Shown one piece after another: positions 46,621 through 56,500 of a stretch of 64,000 nt of DNA. The translations under genes and the position numbers were made by a program. Source of the DNA: SAT2750 sp964476375 (GTDB taxonomy: Bacteria; Planctomycetota; Planctomycetia; Pirellulales; Pirellulaceae). Numbering within the stretch: the first letter of the stretch is position 1; the number at the start of each line of letters is the position of its first letter. The notes beneath the pieces were generated by a model. That model was given only the letters and a program-made list of their open reading frames with translations, was not told the origin of the DNA and did not search any database. The stretch spans positions 8,177 to 72,176 of the forward strand of contig CAYYZW010000053.1 in the NCBI GenBank assembly GCA_964476375.1, given 5' to 3'.

Positions 46621-47274
46621 ATGAACAGCTGGCGCCGTCGCATTGTCCAGGGCCTTGCCCTGGTCGTGGCTTCTCTCCTGGTTGCCGGCCTGGTGCTTTA
46701 CTGGAAGGTCAAGAGGGTACCTGTCTTTTACCAGCAGGTCGAAGTGCTCGACCCGCAGCAGCGGGCAGCATCCCATGCCGGGTTGCTTGAGAAAGTGGAG
46801 CAGCTCAAGAAGGATGTGCGGTTTTCTCCTGCTTACAAGATCTCGCTGACAGAGGAACAGCTCAATAGCTGGCTTGCCGAGAATCACGATTCCAGTTCAG
46901 ACCCTTTCTACCGGCCACGACTGACGATTTGCCCGGACGGAATCCGGATCGCATGCCGGGCCCGGTACAAGTCCTGGCAGACGGTCATCTCCGCTCAACT
47001 GACGGTTGAAATGACAGGTCAAGAAAACGTTGTCAGGGTGCACGTTGCCTCGATCCAGGCAGGTTCACTGTCTATCGGATGGGACCGCGTGATCGATCTT
47101 CTCCGGCAGACAGTGGAAAGAAACGGATTGGAGACCAGCTGGAGCAGTGGTGATGGAGAGGCGACCGTGGACATCATCGTCCCGTCCCGCTGGGCCCCGT
47201 CCCCTCGTCACCTGGTGCTCGAATCGATTCAGCTTACCGAGGGAAAGATAACCCTGCGTGGGCGAGCGGACTAG
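46621..47274 (+). CDS. Membrane-anchored hypothetical protein
   Basis: A 217-residue protein with one N-terminal membrane segment (residues about 10-28, GLALVVASLLVAGLVLYW) and an outward domain. A helical stretch (45-65) is followed by SLTEEQLNSWLAENH and beta strands. The layout resembles YpmS/DUF2140-like proteins, but I cannot assign it. It begins 37 bases after tyrS. Confidence 0.6.
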   Translation: MNSWRRRIVQGLALVVASLLVAGLVLYWKVKRVPVFYQQVEVLDPQQRAASHAGLLEKVEQLKKDVRFSPAYKISLTEEQLNSWLAENHDSSSDPFYRPRLTICPDGIRIACRARYKSWQTVISAQLTVEMTGQENVVRVHVASIQAGSLSIGWDRVIDLLRQTVERNGLETSWSSGDGEATVDIIVPSRWAPSPRHLVLESIQLTEGKITLRGRAD

Positions 47275-47290
47275 ATTACCCCGGGAGGAA

Positions 47291-47659
47291 TTACTTTTCC
47301 GGGAATGTGACCCACCAGTGTCCTTCTTTTCCTTCTTCCGGTTCAAGCTGGACCAGGCCCTTGAATTGACGTCCCTGGAGCTGAAGAGAAAAGCCATGGA
47401 CCCTGGACGGGCCTCCCTGGAAGGTGCCACGGTCCCAGGGAATGACCTCGCCGCGGTTTCCAGAAACCGGACCGCTGTAATCGAGGTATTCCAGGCGGTG
47501 GTCCTCCAGGAGACGTGCTTCCGTTCGGAGGCCAGGCCGGGGGGGTTCATCCACTGCCCAGGTGAGCAGGATATCCTTGACCTGGAACATCACGTCCCAG
47601 TGGGAGGGGCGATCACTTCCTCGAGGGAGCTGGTGATGAAGAATGACGTAGTCGGGCAT
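47291..47659 (-). CDS. LigD N-terminal (3'-phosphoesterase) domain-like protein
   Basis: A 122-residue protein resembling the DNA-polymerase-ligase N-terminal domain of LigD: YVILHHQL, then HWDVMF, LLTWAVDEPP, EYLDYSGPVSGNRGEV and WDRGTF in the expected order. That domain removes 3' phosphates or ribonucleotides at breaks in bacterial end joining. The conserved HxxRxHyDlR motif appears shortened to HHxxxxxxxxHWDVMF, so activity is uncertain. Stand-alone copies are common in planctomycetes. ATG 47659 has GGGA six bases upstream. Confidence 0.65.
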   Translation of the reverse strand: MPDYVILHHQLPRGSDRPSHWDVMFQVKDILLTWAVDEPPRPGLRTEARLLEDHRLEYLDYSGPVSGNRGEVIPWDRGTFQGGPSRVHGFSLQLQGRQFKGLVQLEPEEGKEGHWWVTFPEK

Positions 47660-47720
47660 GGAATTCCCAGGTAACAGAAAATCGTTTTCCAAAGCATCCA
47701 GATTCTAGGCACGTCCAGGC

Positions 47721-50240
47721 TCAGGGGGCAGGGCGGACGGTTGTTTCCTCTCCAACCTGCTGAAGATTGTCTGACCGGGCACTTTTCACGCTTACCTGGA
47801 CACGGAACTGGCCACTTCGCCGTGCAATGACTTCGACCCGGAACGGTTTGAGCTGTTCACGGGAGAGTAACTCCTTGATCTCGGTTGCCTGGATGGTTCG
47901 TTGTGTCGCATCCACGGTTGCTTTCCCCTCGTGGGGCTGCGTGAATTTGACCAGCTCCAGCCCCTCGGGCAGTTCCACCTGGATCCGGATTTGCTTGTCT
48001 GACACATCACGATCATTGCGGATACTTACCAGGTAGGTAATCTTCTGGCCAACCGTTACAGGGTCGTCCAGATCCGTGATGCTGACTGTCAGGCGGTTGG
48101 GGTCCGGGCTTTCCGGGTCGGAAGAATCCTGTTCTGCAGCCCCGGCCTTGACCTCGATACGTGCGCTATCAACTGGCTGGTTGGCGACCAGCAGCGATCC
48201 CTCCAGTGATGCCAGGGGAGTCTCCTTCAATGCAATCACCTGGACCACCAGTTCGGCTTGTTCCCCGGGCGCCAGCCGGGGAATCTCCAGGCCAATGGTG
48301 TTCTGCCGGCGGCGATGTCCCTCGGTTGCCTGCTGGATGACCAGGGATTCGGGGATCTGCAAGCGGAGCGTGATCTCATTGACCAGGTTCTCTCCGACGT
48401 GCTGAATCTGTACGCGGTAGCTTGCTGGCCTCCCGGCCGTCAGGCTGTTGGGTCCGAGTAACTGAAATTGCAACTCCGGAGGAAGAGGCCGCGGAATGGA
48501 TTCCAGGCATCCTCGGGTTGATTTGGAAAGACCGTTGGCAAGTTGCACGTTCAGCGTATGGCAGAGCTGGCCGATGATGGTTGGTCGTAACGTCAGTTCC
48601 TTTTCAACGGTCTCCCCTGGCTGGATTGAAGTGATGGAAAAATCCAGGTTGCGAGCCATGGAATCCTCTCCCTGCCGCGCATCAACATGGTCAAGCCCCT
48701 CCGGGAGCTGGTCGGTAAGCAGGATCTCCGTCAATTCACTGCCGGAGGTATTGGTAAGTTGCAGGCGAATGGAAACGGTTTCTGAAACGGTCACCTGGCC
48801 AGGACTGAGGATAACCACGTCAAGTGGAAACAGGACCGCATCGATCATCCTGGTTGCCTGGTCAGAGTTATAACGAGACTCTGCGGATAATCTGTACTGT
48901 GCACTTCCTGGCGAGTCGATGACCGCATCCAGCAGGAGTGTTGTTGATGCGCCAGGCAAAATTTCACCAAACATCCAGCGCCGGTCTGCTCCTGTACTGT
49001 CAGGGTCAGGCTGGCTGCCAAGAATCCTCATGCCTTCCGGGAGCAGATCCTTCACGACGACATTTCGTGCTGGCAAGGATCCGCGATTCTGCAAAGTGGC
49101 CTTGAGCAGGAAGGGCTGGCTGACCACGACCTGGCCAGGAGCTTCCAGGGATACTCCCAGGTCGGCTCCGTCCCAGCGGATGATGCTCCATCCACGGGCT
49201 ATTACCATCTCCTCATCTGCCACCAGGCTGCCCGGCACAAAAATCTCTGTCAGGACACGAACTTCTTCTGCCTTTTCACCTCCAGGATGTACCGTGACGG
49301 CTGTGGTGCCCATGTTGTCTGTAGCGACATCGATCGTCTGCAGGGCATCGGGGCCAAGCCGGGCCTGGCTTCCCTGCTCCACGCTGTAGCGGATTTTCCA
49401 GCCAGGAAGCGGGCTTGTCGACGTTGCCGTTGCCAGGGTCGTTTCCAGGTGGGCCGTTTCTCCCAGCTCCACGGACTGGGGAAGCGGAAACTGCCAGCGG
49501 ACATCAAGCCACTGGATTGTGGCGGCTGCTGGTTGCTGATCCCAGCCCTCCACGGTGGAGGCAGTCAGGGAGAGACGAGTGATCCCTGGTGTGTTGGAGC
49601 TGACGGCGACCCAGGATTGCCCCCTTTCGATATACAGATCATCACTGGTATCCCGGGTTCCCCTTGTAACCGTTTCGCTGCGGGATGCAGACCGACTGGA
49701 CGCCAGTCGCTGTTGTTGAAGCGGAGGCTGGCTGGAGAAGAGATTGCTGGGGAAGATCCGGTCCAGGGCAGCCGGGTTGCTCCCACCGGTATCGATGAAC
49801 TGTCCGTGCGCCGGTTCTTCAAGTGACCATTCCAGCAGGCGTCCATGGAGAAATCGACCGTCCTCTCCATACACGGCTCCCCGCATGATCACTTCCATTC
49901 CAATCGGCGCGGCCACCCGGGGAGGGAATACCTGGACAGCTCCGGGAGTGCCGGAGGAGGGGATGTCGCGTGGCGGAATACCCGATGCAAGTGTCTCGGG
50001 GCGACAGACGGGCGGGTCGTCCGGCGCGGGGAATGCGGACGTGGGCCAGGTGGGGAGCCCGATGCTGGGGCCATCACGGAATGGGTTGACCAGTTCGGTT
50101 GTTTCACCACCTGGTGCAAACAGCTGTCCTCCCTGGGGATCGAATTTTGGCACCTGGAGTGACGTGCAACCGGCAAGCATGGCGGTGCAAAGAAACACCG
50201 TCAGGAAGGGAGCATGCAGGGATCGCTGGAAGTTCACCAT
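47721..50240 (-). CDS. Lipoprotein with four DUF11-type beta-sandwich repeats
   Basis: An 839-residue lipoprotein. ATG 50240 starts a lipid signal with lipobox LAGC (Cys25). After a Pro-rich linker and an N-terminal Ig-like region, four DUF11/OmcB-like repeats can be read. Each has the form of a VxxGQxxxxxxxLxN strand followed by LPEGL or PESL; they begin with LGVSLEAPGQV, LDVVILSPGQV, LQFQLLGPNSL and LTVSITDLDDP. Such repeats build cell-surface or wall structures. The four units differ enough that they are old duplications. The TerB-like gene lies 180 bases upstream on the same strand. Confidence 0.75.
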   Translation of the reverse strand: MVNFQRSLHAPFLTVFLCTAMLAGCTSLQVPKFDPQGGQLFAPGGETTELVNPFRDGPSIGLPTWPTSAFPAPDDPPVCRPETLASGIPPRDIPSSGTPGAVQVFPPRVAAPIGMEVIMRGAVYGEDGRFLHGRLLEWSLEEPAHGQFIDTGGSNPAALDRIFPSNLFSSQPPLQQQRLASSRSASRSETVTRGTRDTSDDLYIERGQSWVAVSSNTPGITRLSLTASTVEGWDQQPAAATIQWLDVRWQFPLPQSVELGETAHLETTLATATSTSPLPGWKIRYSVEQGSQARLGPDALQTIDVATDNMGTTAVTVHPGGEKAEEVRVLTEIFVPGSLVADEEMVIARGWSIIRWDGADLGVSLEAPGQVVVSQPFLLKATLQNRGSLPARNVVVKDLLPEGMRILGSQPDPDSTGADRRWMFGEILPGASTTLLLDAVIDSPGSAQYRLSAESRYNSDQATRMIDAVLFPLDVVILSPGQVTVSETVSIRLQLTNTSGSELTEILLTDQLPEGLDHVDARQGEDSMARNLDFSITSIQPGETVEKELTLRPTIIGQLCHTLNVQLANGLSKSTRGCLESIPRPLPPELQFQLLGPNSLTAGRPASYRVQIQHVGENLVNEITLRLQIPESLVIQQATEGHRRRQNTIGLEIPRLAPGEQAELVVQVIALKETPLASLEGSLLVANQPVDSARIEVKAGAAEQDSSDPESPDPNRLTVSITDLDDPVTVGQKITYLVSIRNDRDVSDKQIRIQVELPEGLELVKFTQPHEGKATVDATQRTIQATEIKELLSREQLKPFRVEVIARRSGQFRVQVSVKSARSDNLQQVGEETTVRPAP

Positions 50241-50419
50241 GACCGGATCCGATGGCGCGGGAAAACACAACTCGTTGGGCAGAATCTTGCCAGGAAAGGT
50301 TAGCACGTGAGACCTGCCAGGGCCTTGATAAAAGTCGCCGGGGTTGTCAGATAACCCTTACGACCGCTAGAACCTGCCGTCCAGGACATGCCCTTTCCAC
50401 GGCGGTCCAATTTGGCCTG

Positions 50420-50983
50420 TTAGGAGAAAGCAGCTTCCAGGCGGTCCAGGACAAGCTGCTCCTGGTTACTTACCTTGTTCCCCATTCCCAGGAAACCACC
50501 CGCTGCCTCGGCAACACGGCGGGATCGCGAGAGCGTGTTCTGCTTCAGGTTCTCGGATGCAGATTCAGAGAGGCTGGAGACGAGCGTGGAAATATACTCC
50601 TCCCAGCTGTCCAGGAGGGAGGGGGGCGTGCCTACCGATAGCCACTGCTCAAGCAGCTGGTAGGAAGGATCCTGCTGATCGAGACCCTCGTCAGCCGCGG
50701 CAGCCAGGATCGCTTCCTTCTCTCGATCCTCCATCGAATCATCTGCCCAGGCAACCTGGACCAGAGGGATAAGCGTCAGGGCTGTCATTGTTTCTGCCTG
50801 GACGCCGGCGGCGAGAAGCTCCTCAAGAACCTCTGGGTCTTCTATTCCTGATGCGACGGCAAGCTGTTCGAGCTGGGCCTCGGACTCCGCCTTGGACCTC
50901 AAGGCGGCCAGGAGTTCATCGTCACGGGCTGCAAAGAAAGAGTTTTCCAGGGCCCTGCGGCGGTCATGGAGAAGGCCGGACAT
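50420..50983 (-). CDS. TerB-like helical protein
   Basis: A 187-residue all-helical protein. PLVQVAWADDSMEDREKEAIL with following AAADEGL fits the TerB/DjlA core, where paired acidic residues bind metal. The N-terminal 80 residues (LEQLAVASGIEDPEVLEELL) are a further helical part. ATG 50983 is chosen, with GGGAT about eight bases upstream. It lies head to head with the large secreted protein gene at 51276, sharing a 290-base regulatory gap. Confidence 0.6.
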   Translation of the reverse strand: MSGLLHDRRRALENSFFAARDDELLAALRSKAESEAQLEQLAVASGIEDPEVLEELLAAGVQAETMTALTLIPLVQVAWADDSMEDREKEAILAAAADEGLDQQDPSYQLLEQWLSVGTPPSLLDSWEEYISTLVSSLSESASENLKQNTLSRSRRVAEAAGGFLGMGNKVSNQEQLVLDRLEAAFS

Positions 50984-51275
50984 TGTCAGATCCCGTGTCG
51001 GAGGAATATTCAGCCAGTGTTTTGAAGAAAACAGCGTAACGCATGTGTTTCTCAATGACCAGTAGGTATCCCATCTCAGCAGTGGAGTCGTCTATTTATA
51101 CGGGGAGTGAATCCAGGGATTGGTGGATTCATGTTGCACCAGATACGTTTCTTGTAGAGAATACGCCACCACTTGTTTCGCAGGCGACTGCGACAGTGCG
51201 TTCGTACGGGCACGAGGGTGCACCGGGAAGATTATTTCGCAGATGGAACTGCGTTGGTATTCAAGGAGTGAGATG

Positions 51276-53408
51276 ATGGCGAGACGTTATGTAACGAAGG
51301 TATTCTTCCTTGTCTTGTGCGCAGTTGTTTTTTCCGGGGTTCCGCACTCCGATGCGGACGAGACCGGTGATGCTGCGGCCGAGGTCACCCGGGCACTGGA
51401 TGCCCTCTTCATGAAAGCTGGCCGCTCAGGTCCGATGTTACGCGACGCACTCCAGCCAGAGCAGCTTCGCGCCCTGCTTGCCGAGGGGCCTGCCGTGGAC
51501 AAGCGAAGGGGAATCAAGCTGCTGGATCTTTACACTCGTCCGATTCCGGACTTGAAGAAAGCAAAATACTATGAACCCCGGATCGCAGCCGTTCATGAGG
51601 CGGTAGGAGCATGGCTTGAGTCCCTTCCACGACTTGAACTTGTCCAGGTCCTGGAGCGGATCACATCTGAAAGGCCGTCTTTTGTACCGATCAGTAAAGA
51701 GATCGTTGACCAGCGCAGGGCAGCAGTCGACAAGTCCATGGCAGACTTGGATTCCTATATCAAGCAGAATCCAGCGAAGGGTGATGTGTCATGGGAAGAA
51801 TACCTGTCCTGGCCAGAGTTTCAGCAGATGCTTGCCGAAACACCGTTACCACTCGCCAAGCTGCAGTCTCTTGTGAACCGGTTTTCCGTCAACAGGGAGG
51901 GCCTGGAAGCACCAGTATTTCTTGTCTTCCGTGAGGATATGCGGCAGTACATGAATGCCTATTATTTTTCGGAGAACAAGAAGTCCGGGGAGATGTACGA
52001 GGCACAGATGGACCTGCTGGCAACCAAGCTGCAGGCCTACCTGGACAATCCGAATAACAATGATGCCTGGGCGATTGGTCGGCTGGTTGGCTGGCTGGAC
52101 CGGGTGGAGCAGGCACCGGTCGTACGGGCTTCGATCCGTGAGAAGTTCTATGCACCGAATTTTCATCTTCAAATCTCGCAAAACCTGCTAGGGGCGAGTG
52201 AGCCGATCCTGCTGGAAGACAGCACCGAGATTACCGACGTGATCATGAAAGCGAACGTCAAGGGCGTGGCGGATACCAAGGGGCGCGTGACCCTGGAACT
52301 GGTCCCCAGCCGTGGAATGGCGGCACTCAAGGTAAAAGTCAACGGCACGAGCCTGACGAACTCGGTGGCGTCACGAGCCGGCGTGGAAGTTACCACGCTG
52401 ACGACAACGCAGCTGGCCGGTGAGAAAACAGTCTTCTTTGGGCCGCTGGGTATCACCTCATCCCCCTCGACAGCCAAGTGCAAGTCGGACGTCAAGGTCC
52501 TGGATATCAAGGCTCCCTCTGCGGGTTACGAGCTGATGGCGCGAAAGAACACGACGAAGAACAAGGGGAAGGCCGAGGAACTGGCTTCCCTCCGTGCCGA
52601 GGGGATGCTCACCGAGCGGATGGACAGGGAGTCCGTGGAGATGCTCGACAAGGGTGCCGAGGCATATATTGAAAAGTTTCGACTCCCCTTGATCCGCAAG
52701 GGAGGATTTCCTGAGGAGATGGATCTCTCGACCACCAGTGAGGCGATGATAGGGAAGATGGTACAGATCAAGTGGAACCAGGTAGCAGCTGGGATGGAGG
52801 CACCGTCGCTGGAGGGATCCCCGGACCTGGCAATTCGCCTGCATGAATCCTTCGTGAGAAATTTCTCGGAGTCCACGATCGGGGGTTATACCCTGACGGA
52901 CAAGAAACTCGAGGAGTTACTTACCGAACTGGGATCGGAAATTCCGGAAGAATTACAGACCGATACAGGACGTGAGCCCTGGTCCATTACTTTTTCCTCC
53001 AACCAGCCGGTAAGCCTGGCGGTGAATGATGGGGTGCTGAGCTTCGCCATCCGTGGCCGGCAGTTTACCGATGGGGATCGTGTGATCCGGGAGACGATTG
53101 AGATCAAGGCATCCTACCAGATCGAGAAAACGGATGCGGGAAGTCGTCTTGTTCGCCAGGGCGAGGTGGAGGTCAATTTTATTGGTCGAACAAGGCTGAC
53201 GGCCACACAGGTTGCTTTTCGAACAGTCATGAGAAGGAAGTTCGGAGCACTTTTCAAAGAAGAGATGTCGACCGACGGTTTTCAACTCCCCGGCCGTTGG
53301 GAAAATTCTGGTACGATGAAAATCACCCAGTTGATCGCGGACAAGGGATGGCTGGTACTCGCCTGGAAACTGTCGAAATCGGGGGTGCGCACGGCAACAC
53401 GGCCATGA
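51276..53408 (+). CDS. Large secreted protein of unknown function
   Basis: A 710-residue protein with a signal peptide (VFFLVLCAVVFSGVPHSDA). ATG 51276 is preferred (AAGGAG at 51263-51268, seven bases upstream). The first 280 residues are helical; the rest contains beta-rich blocks with a repeated pattern, such as VTLELVPSRGMAALKVKVNG and GVLSFAIRGRQFTDGDR. I do not recognise a catalytic family. The next gene follows by 24 bases, so the two form a small operon. Confidence 0.65.
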   Translation: MARRYVTKVFFLVLCAVVFSGVPHSDADETGDAAAEVTRALDALFMKAGRSGPMLRDALQPEQLRALLAEGPAVDKRRGIKLLDLYTRPIPDLKKAKYYEPRIAAVHEAVGAWLESLPRLELVQVLERITSERPSFVPISKEIVDQRRAAVDKSMADLDSYIKQNPAKGDVSWEEYLSWPEFQQMLAETPLPLAKLQSLVNRFSVNREGLEAPVFLVFREDMRQYMNAYYFSENKKSGEMYEAQMDLLATKLQAYLDNPNNNDAWAIGRLVGWLDRVEQAPVVRASIREKFYAPNFHLQISQNLLGASEPILLEDSTEITDVIMKANVKGVADTKGRVTLELVPSRGMAALKVKVNGTSLTNSVASRAGVEVTTLTTTQLAGEKTVFFGPLGITSSPSTAKCKSDVKVLDIKAPSAGYELMARKNTTKNKGKAEELASLRAEGMLTERMDRESVEMLDKGAEAYIEKFRLPLIRKGGFPEEMDLSTTSEAMIGKMVQIKWNQVAAGMEAPSLEGSPDLAIRLHESFVRNFSESTIGGYTLTDKKLEELLTELGSEIPEELQTDTGREPWSITFSSNQPVSLAVNDGVLSFAIRGRQFTDGDRVIRETIEIKASYQIEKTDAGSRLVRQGEVEVNFIGRTRLTATQVAFRTVMRRKFGALFKEEMSTDGFQLPGRWENSGTMKITQLIADKGWLVLAWKLSKSGVRTATRP

Positions 53409-53432
53409 ACGTGTCTCCGGGGGGATCTGCAG

Positions 53433-53909
53433 ATGTCCGATTGGGTTGATATCAATTTTGACTGCCTTCCACTGCGCAGCGTGGGGCGTCTTGAGATTCC
53501 CCTGGATGCCTCTCCCAAGTACCAGCAGCGGTGCTTGAATATCAAGGCTGCCATGGAGCAACATGGCTCTCACAATTCTTACTACCTTTACAATGCCCAG
53601 GTGGTATTCCGCCTGACCAATGCAGAGGAGGTGGGAATGCTCCAGTTCCGCTTTGAAGGGACGGTGCTTACGGATGCAGCAGATGCAAAATCCCTCCGCA
53701 CGGATCTTCAGGTCGATCTTCTTCGCGAGACCTGTGATTGGTTAAGTGAGCCCATCGTGCAGTGGTTCAGGGAAACGGTTTCCCGGACTGTGGCAGTGGA
53801 GTTTGATCGCTATATCGCGGCCGGGGATCTGGAGAAAACACGTCGCCGCCTGGAAGAAATCGAATCGCAGAGCGACGACCAGGATGGGTTTATGGGTATG
53901 TACCTGTAG
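53433..53909 (+). CDS. Hypothetical cytosolic protein
   Basis: A 158-residue protein without a signal peptide. VVFRLTNAEEVGMLQFRFEGTVLTD suggests a beta-sheet core flanked by helices (LRETCDWLSEPIVQWF, TRRRLEEIES). No family is recognised. Its closeness to the large secreted protein gene suggests a shared transcript. Confidence 0.6.
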   Translation: MSDWVDINFDCLPLRSVGRLEIPLDASPKYQQRCLNIKAAMEQHGSHNSYYLYNAQVVFRLTNAEEVGMLQFRFEGTVLTDAADAKSLRTDLQVDLLRETCDWLSEPIVQWFRETVSRTVAVEFDRYIAAGDLEKTRRRLEEIESQSDDQDGFMGMYL

Positions 53910-54213
53910 ACTTTTTTGCAGGGAGCATCTTTCCCAGATCGCCACGGTCCCCCATTTTTAGCGAGATGCGAGCCGATCTTCCCGGCGATGGATTTCCCGC
54001 TAAAAAAACTCAACCATAACCACAAAACACGCAAGAACGCCCGGTTTGACGACGATAAAAGGCGTTACCGCATATCTGCTGGGTGGTGATTATTGCGCTT
54101 GCGAAATCATCATCTGCCAGGAATACGGAAAGGGGGGGGAGCACTTTGGCTGCGGAGCCGGAGTGCCGCACAACAGGTTGCTGCGATGATCCTCTTTTTG
54201 TGATTGCGGTTGT
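53910..54213. other. Intergenic region before the TolC-family gene
   Basis: About 300 bases with an A/T-rich stretch around 53995-54060. A weak promoter-like TTGACG occurs near 54043, but its -10 is poor. No gene or strong hairpin is seen. Confidence 0.4.
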
Positions 54214-56310
54214 ATGACGAGGCAGTCCCTAATTATTGCCATCCTGGCCGCTCTGGCCGTTACAGGGTGTACGTCCTCGCAGCCGTTCTATCTTCATGAA
54301 CGGGATGACCTGGCTCATTACCTTGATCAAGCAACGACAATCGAGTTTCCGGATGTTTACCAGTCTCGCCTGGACGAGGTTGAGCAGGCTCTGCCACCGA
54401 TCACCCTGAGTAATCCGGAGTTTCAGCAGTCCTGGGAACTGTCGCTCCAGGAAGCACTCCATACTGCCCTGCACAACAGCAAGGTCATTCGGAACCTTGG
54501 CTCGGTCACTCCCTTTGGGTTTGCCGATGGCCTGACCGGCCGGACCGTGGGCAGCACGACAGTTTACGACCCGGCTATTTTTGAGACGGATCCCCAGGCG
54601 GGAATCGAAGCGGCGCTTTCCAACTTTGATGCGGAATTCACAACCAGTATCTTCTGGCAAAAAACCGACCGCCCACAAAATGTGAACTCCGCGTCGATTG
54701 GCTTTATCCCTTTTTTCTACCAGCAGGACCAGGGGCAATTCGAGGCAGCGATTTCCAAGCAATCTGCTGCCGGTACGCGTTTTACTTTCCGGAACCAGAC
54801 GATCTATGACCGCAATAACCGTGGGTTTGGTCGGGCCTTACCCAGTGACTGGTATACCGCCTTTGAACTGGAAGTGAACCAGCCGTTGTTGCGAGGGAAT
54901 GGCACCCAGTACAACCGCGTTCCCGTCCTGCTGGCACGCATCAATACCGATGTGAGCCTGGCCCAGTTTGAATCCAGTGTCCGGAACCTGGTGATGGATA
55001 TCGAGAACACCTACTGGGATCTCTATACCGCTTACCGCAACCTGGAAGCAAGCAAGATTGCCAGGGATAGTGCCCAGGCAACGTGGAAAATTGCTTTTGA
55101 GAAATTCAAGGGCAAGGTGGAAACAGCGCAGGCTGAAGCCCAGTCCCAGGAACAGTATTTCTTTTTCCGGGCCCAGGTTGAAACCGCCTGGAGAGACCTG
55201 TTGAACGTGGAAGCGAGATTGAGATGGCTGATGGGACTGACGACGACCGATGGGCGGATTATCCGGCCATCCGATGAACCGGTGCAGGCACGTGTCGAGT
55301 TTGACTGGCAGGATGTCCACGAGGAGGCACTCCTCCGCAGTGTCGAGTTGCGACAGCAGAAATGGGCGATCAAGCGGCGAGAGCTGGAGTTGATTGTGGC
55401 CCGTCATCAACTCTTGCCGGAAGTGAACGTGGTGGCACTCTACCGCTGGCTGGGTTTTGGCGACAACCTGGTCGCGGCCGACCGGCGAGGAACGAACTTT
55501 GTAACGCCAGGATCGATGGCCTGGGATGAACTGACAGAAGGGAATTTCCAGGAGGTCAGGCTGGGCCTGGATTTCCGACCTCCCAGGCTTGGAGCCCGCC
55601 GCGAGATGGCTGCCGTTCGAAATTCCCAGTTGCAGATTGCACGCGAGCGGGCCCGACTCGAAGACATGGAACTCAATACAACCCACCTGCTGACCACGGC
55701 AGTTCGCAACCTGGACTATAACCGTCGCCAGGCCCAGACCCATTTTAATCGCTGGGCTACCGCACAAAAGGAAGTTGAATCGGCGACCGCACTCTACCGG
55801 GCAGGCAAGGCGACACTGGACCTTGTCCTGGAAGCCCAGAGGCGCAGGGCCCAGGCACAATCCGATTATTATCGTGCCCTCGGAGAACATACCAAGTCGA
55901 TCGCGGATGTGCATTTCCGCAAGGGAACGCTGTTGACCTACAACGATATTCACCTGGCCGAAGGGCCCTGGCCGGAGAAAGCCTATCGTGATGCACAAGA
56001 GAGATCCCGGGCACGGAGTGCTGGCCGGTACATGGATTTTGGCTGGATTCGGCCAGGGTTTATCAGCAAGGGTCCGGTGAATCAGGAATTGCCCGCTGCC
56101 GAGCCACAGCAGCAGGATACCGAGAGGAGTGAACAGGGTGAACCATCTCCGGCCGTACCTCCTGGCGGCAATTCCCAGGGTGTTCCGGAAGAAGATCCCC
56201 GGGAGCTCGAAGAGGTCATAGAAATACCGAGAGTTAATCAGGAGCCACTGCCAGCCGATTCCCCCGACCTTCCACAGCATGGCCTGTACGAAGAAGGAAT
56301 ATCGAACTAG
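54214..56310 (+). CDS. TolC-family outer-membrane efflux lipoprotein
   Basis: A 698-residue protein with lipobox VTGC (Cys19), then two outer-membrane-efflux repeats of long helices and strands (EVNQPLLRGNGTQYNR, then LSLQEALHTALHNSKVI, and VRLGLDFRPP). The C-terminal 110 residues are acidic and Pro/Glu-rich, longer than normal. It should form the trimeric outer-membrane duct of a type I or RND pump; no partner membrane-fusion or pump genes are in the window. A strong terminator follows directly. Confidence 0.88.
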   Translation: MTRQSLIIAILAALAVTGCTSSQPFYLHERDDLAHYLDQATTIEFPDVYQSRLDEVEQALPPITLSNPEFQQSWELSLQEALHTALHNSKVIRNLGSVTPFGFADGLTGRTVGSTTVYDPAIFETDPQAGIEAALSNFDAEFTTSIFWQKTDRPQNVNSASIGFIPFFYQQDQGQFEAAISKQSAAGTRFTFRNQTIYDRNNRGFGRALPSDWYTAFELEVNQPLLRGNGTQYNRVPVLLARINTDVSLAQFESSVRNLVMDIENTYWDLYTAYRNLEASKIARDSAQATWKIAFEKFKGKVETAQAEAQSQEQYFFFRAQVETAWRDLLNVEARLRWLMGLTTTDGRIIRPSDEPVQARVEFDWQDVHEEALLRSVELRQQKWAIKRRELELIVARHQLLPEVNVVALYRWLGFGDNLVAADRRGTNFVTPGSMAWDELTEGNFQEVRLGLDFRPPRLGARREMAAVRNSQLQIARERARLEDMELNTTHLLTTAVRNLDYNRRQAQTHFNRWATAQKEVESATALYRAGKATLDLVLEAQRRRAQAQSDYYRALGEHTKSIADVHFRKGTLLTYNDIHLAEGPWPEKAYRDAQERSRARSAGRYMDFGWIRPGFISKGPVNQELPAAEPQQQDTERSEQGEPSPAVPPGGNSQGVPEEDPRELEEVIEIPRVNQEPLPADSPDLPQHGLYEEGISN

Positions 56311-56339
56311 CGACGGGGCCGGATGGTCCAGGGGGGCTT

Positions 56340-56373
56340 GAGGGATGGTCAACAGGACCATCCCTCTTCTTTT
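56340..56373 (+). terminator. Intrinsic terminator after the TolC-family gene
   Basis: GAGGGATGGTC (56340-56350) and GACCATCCCTC (56356-56366) form a perfect 11-bp stem with a five-base loop, followed by TTCTTTT. Confidence 0.85.
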
Positions 56374-56500
56374 GCGCCCTTGATGAGAGGATATTCCATG
56401 CCAAGGTGGCTGCGGGCAGGCAGCTGTCCGTTACAATGTTCCGCAGCACCCTGGTGCGTGCTTTCTCAGACAGCAGGATAGTCGGCCAGGGGTGAAAGGG

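Noticed and set aside
54043..54070. Promoter with TTGACG before the TolC-family gene
   Set aside because: The best -10 at correct spacing matches only about half the consensus, so it is only mentioned in the region note.
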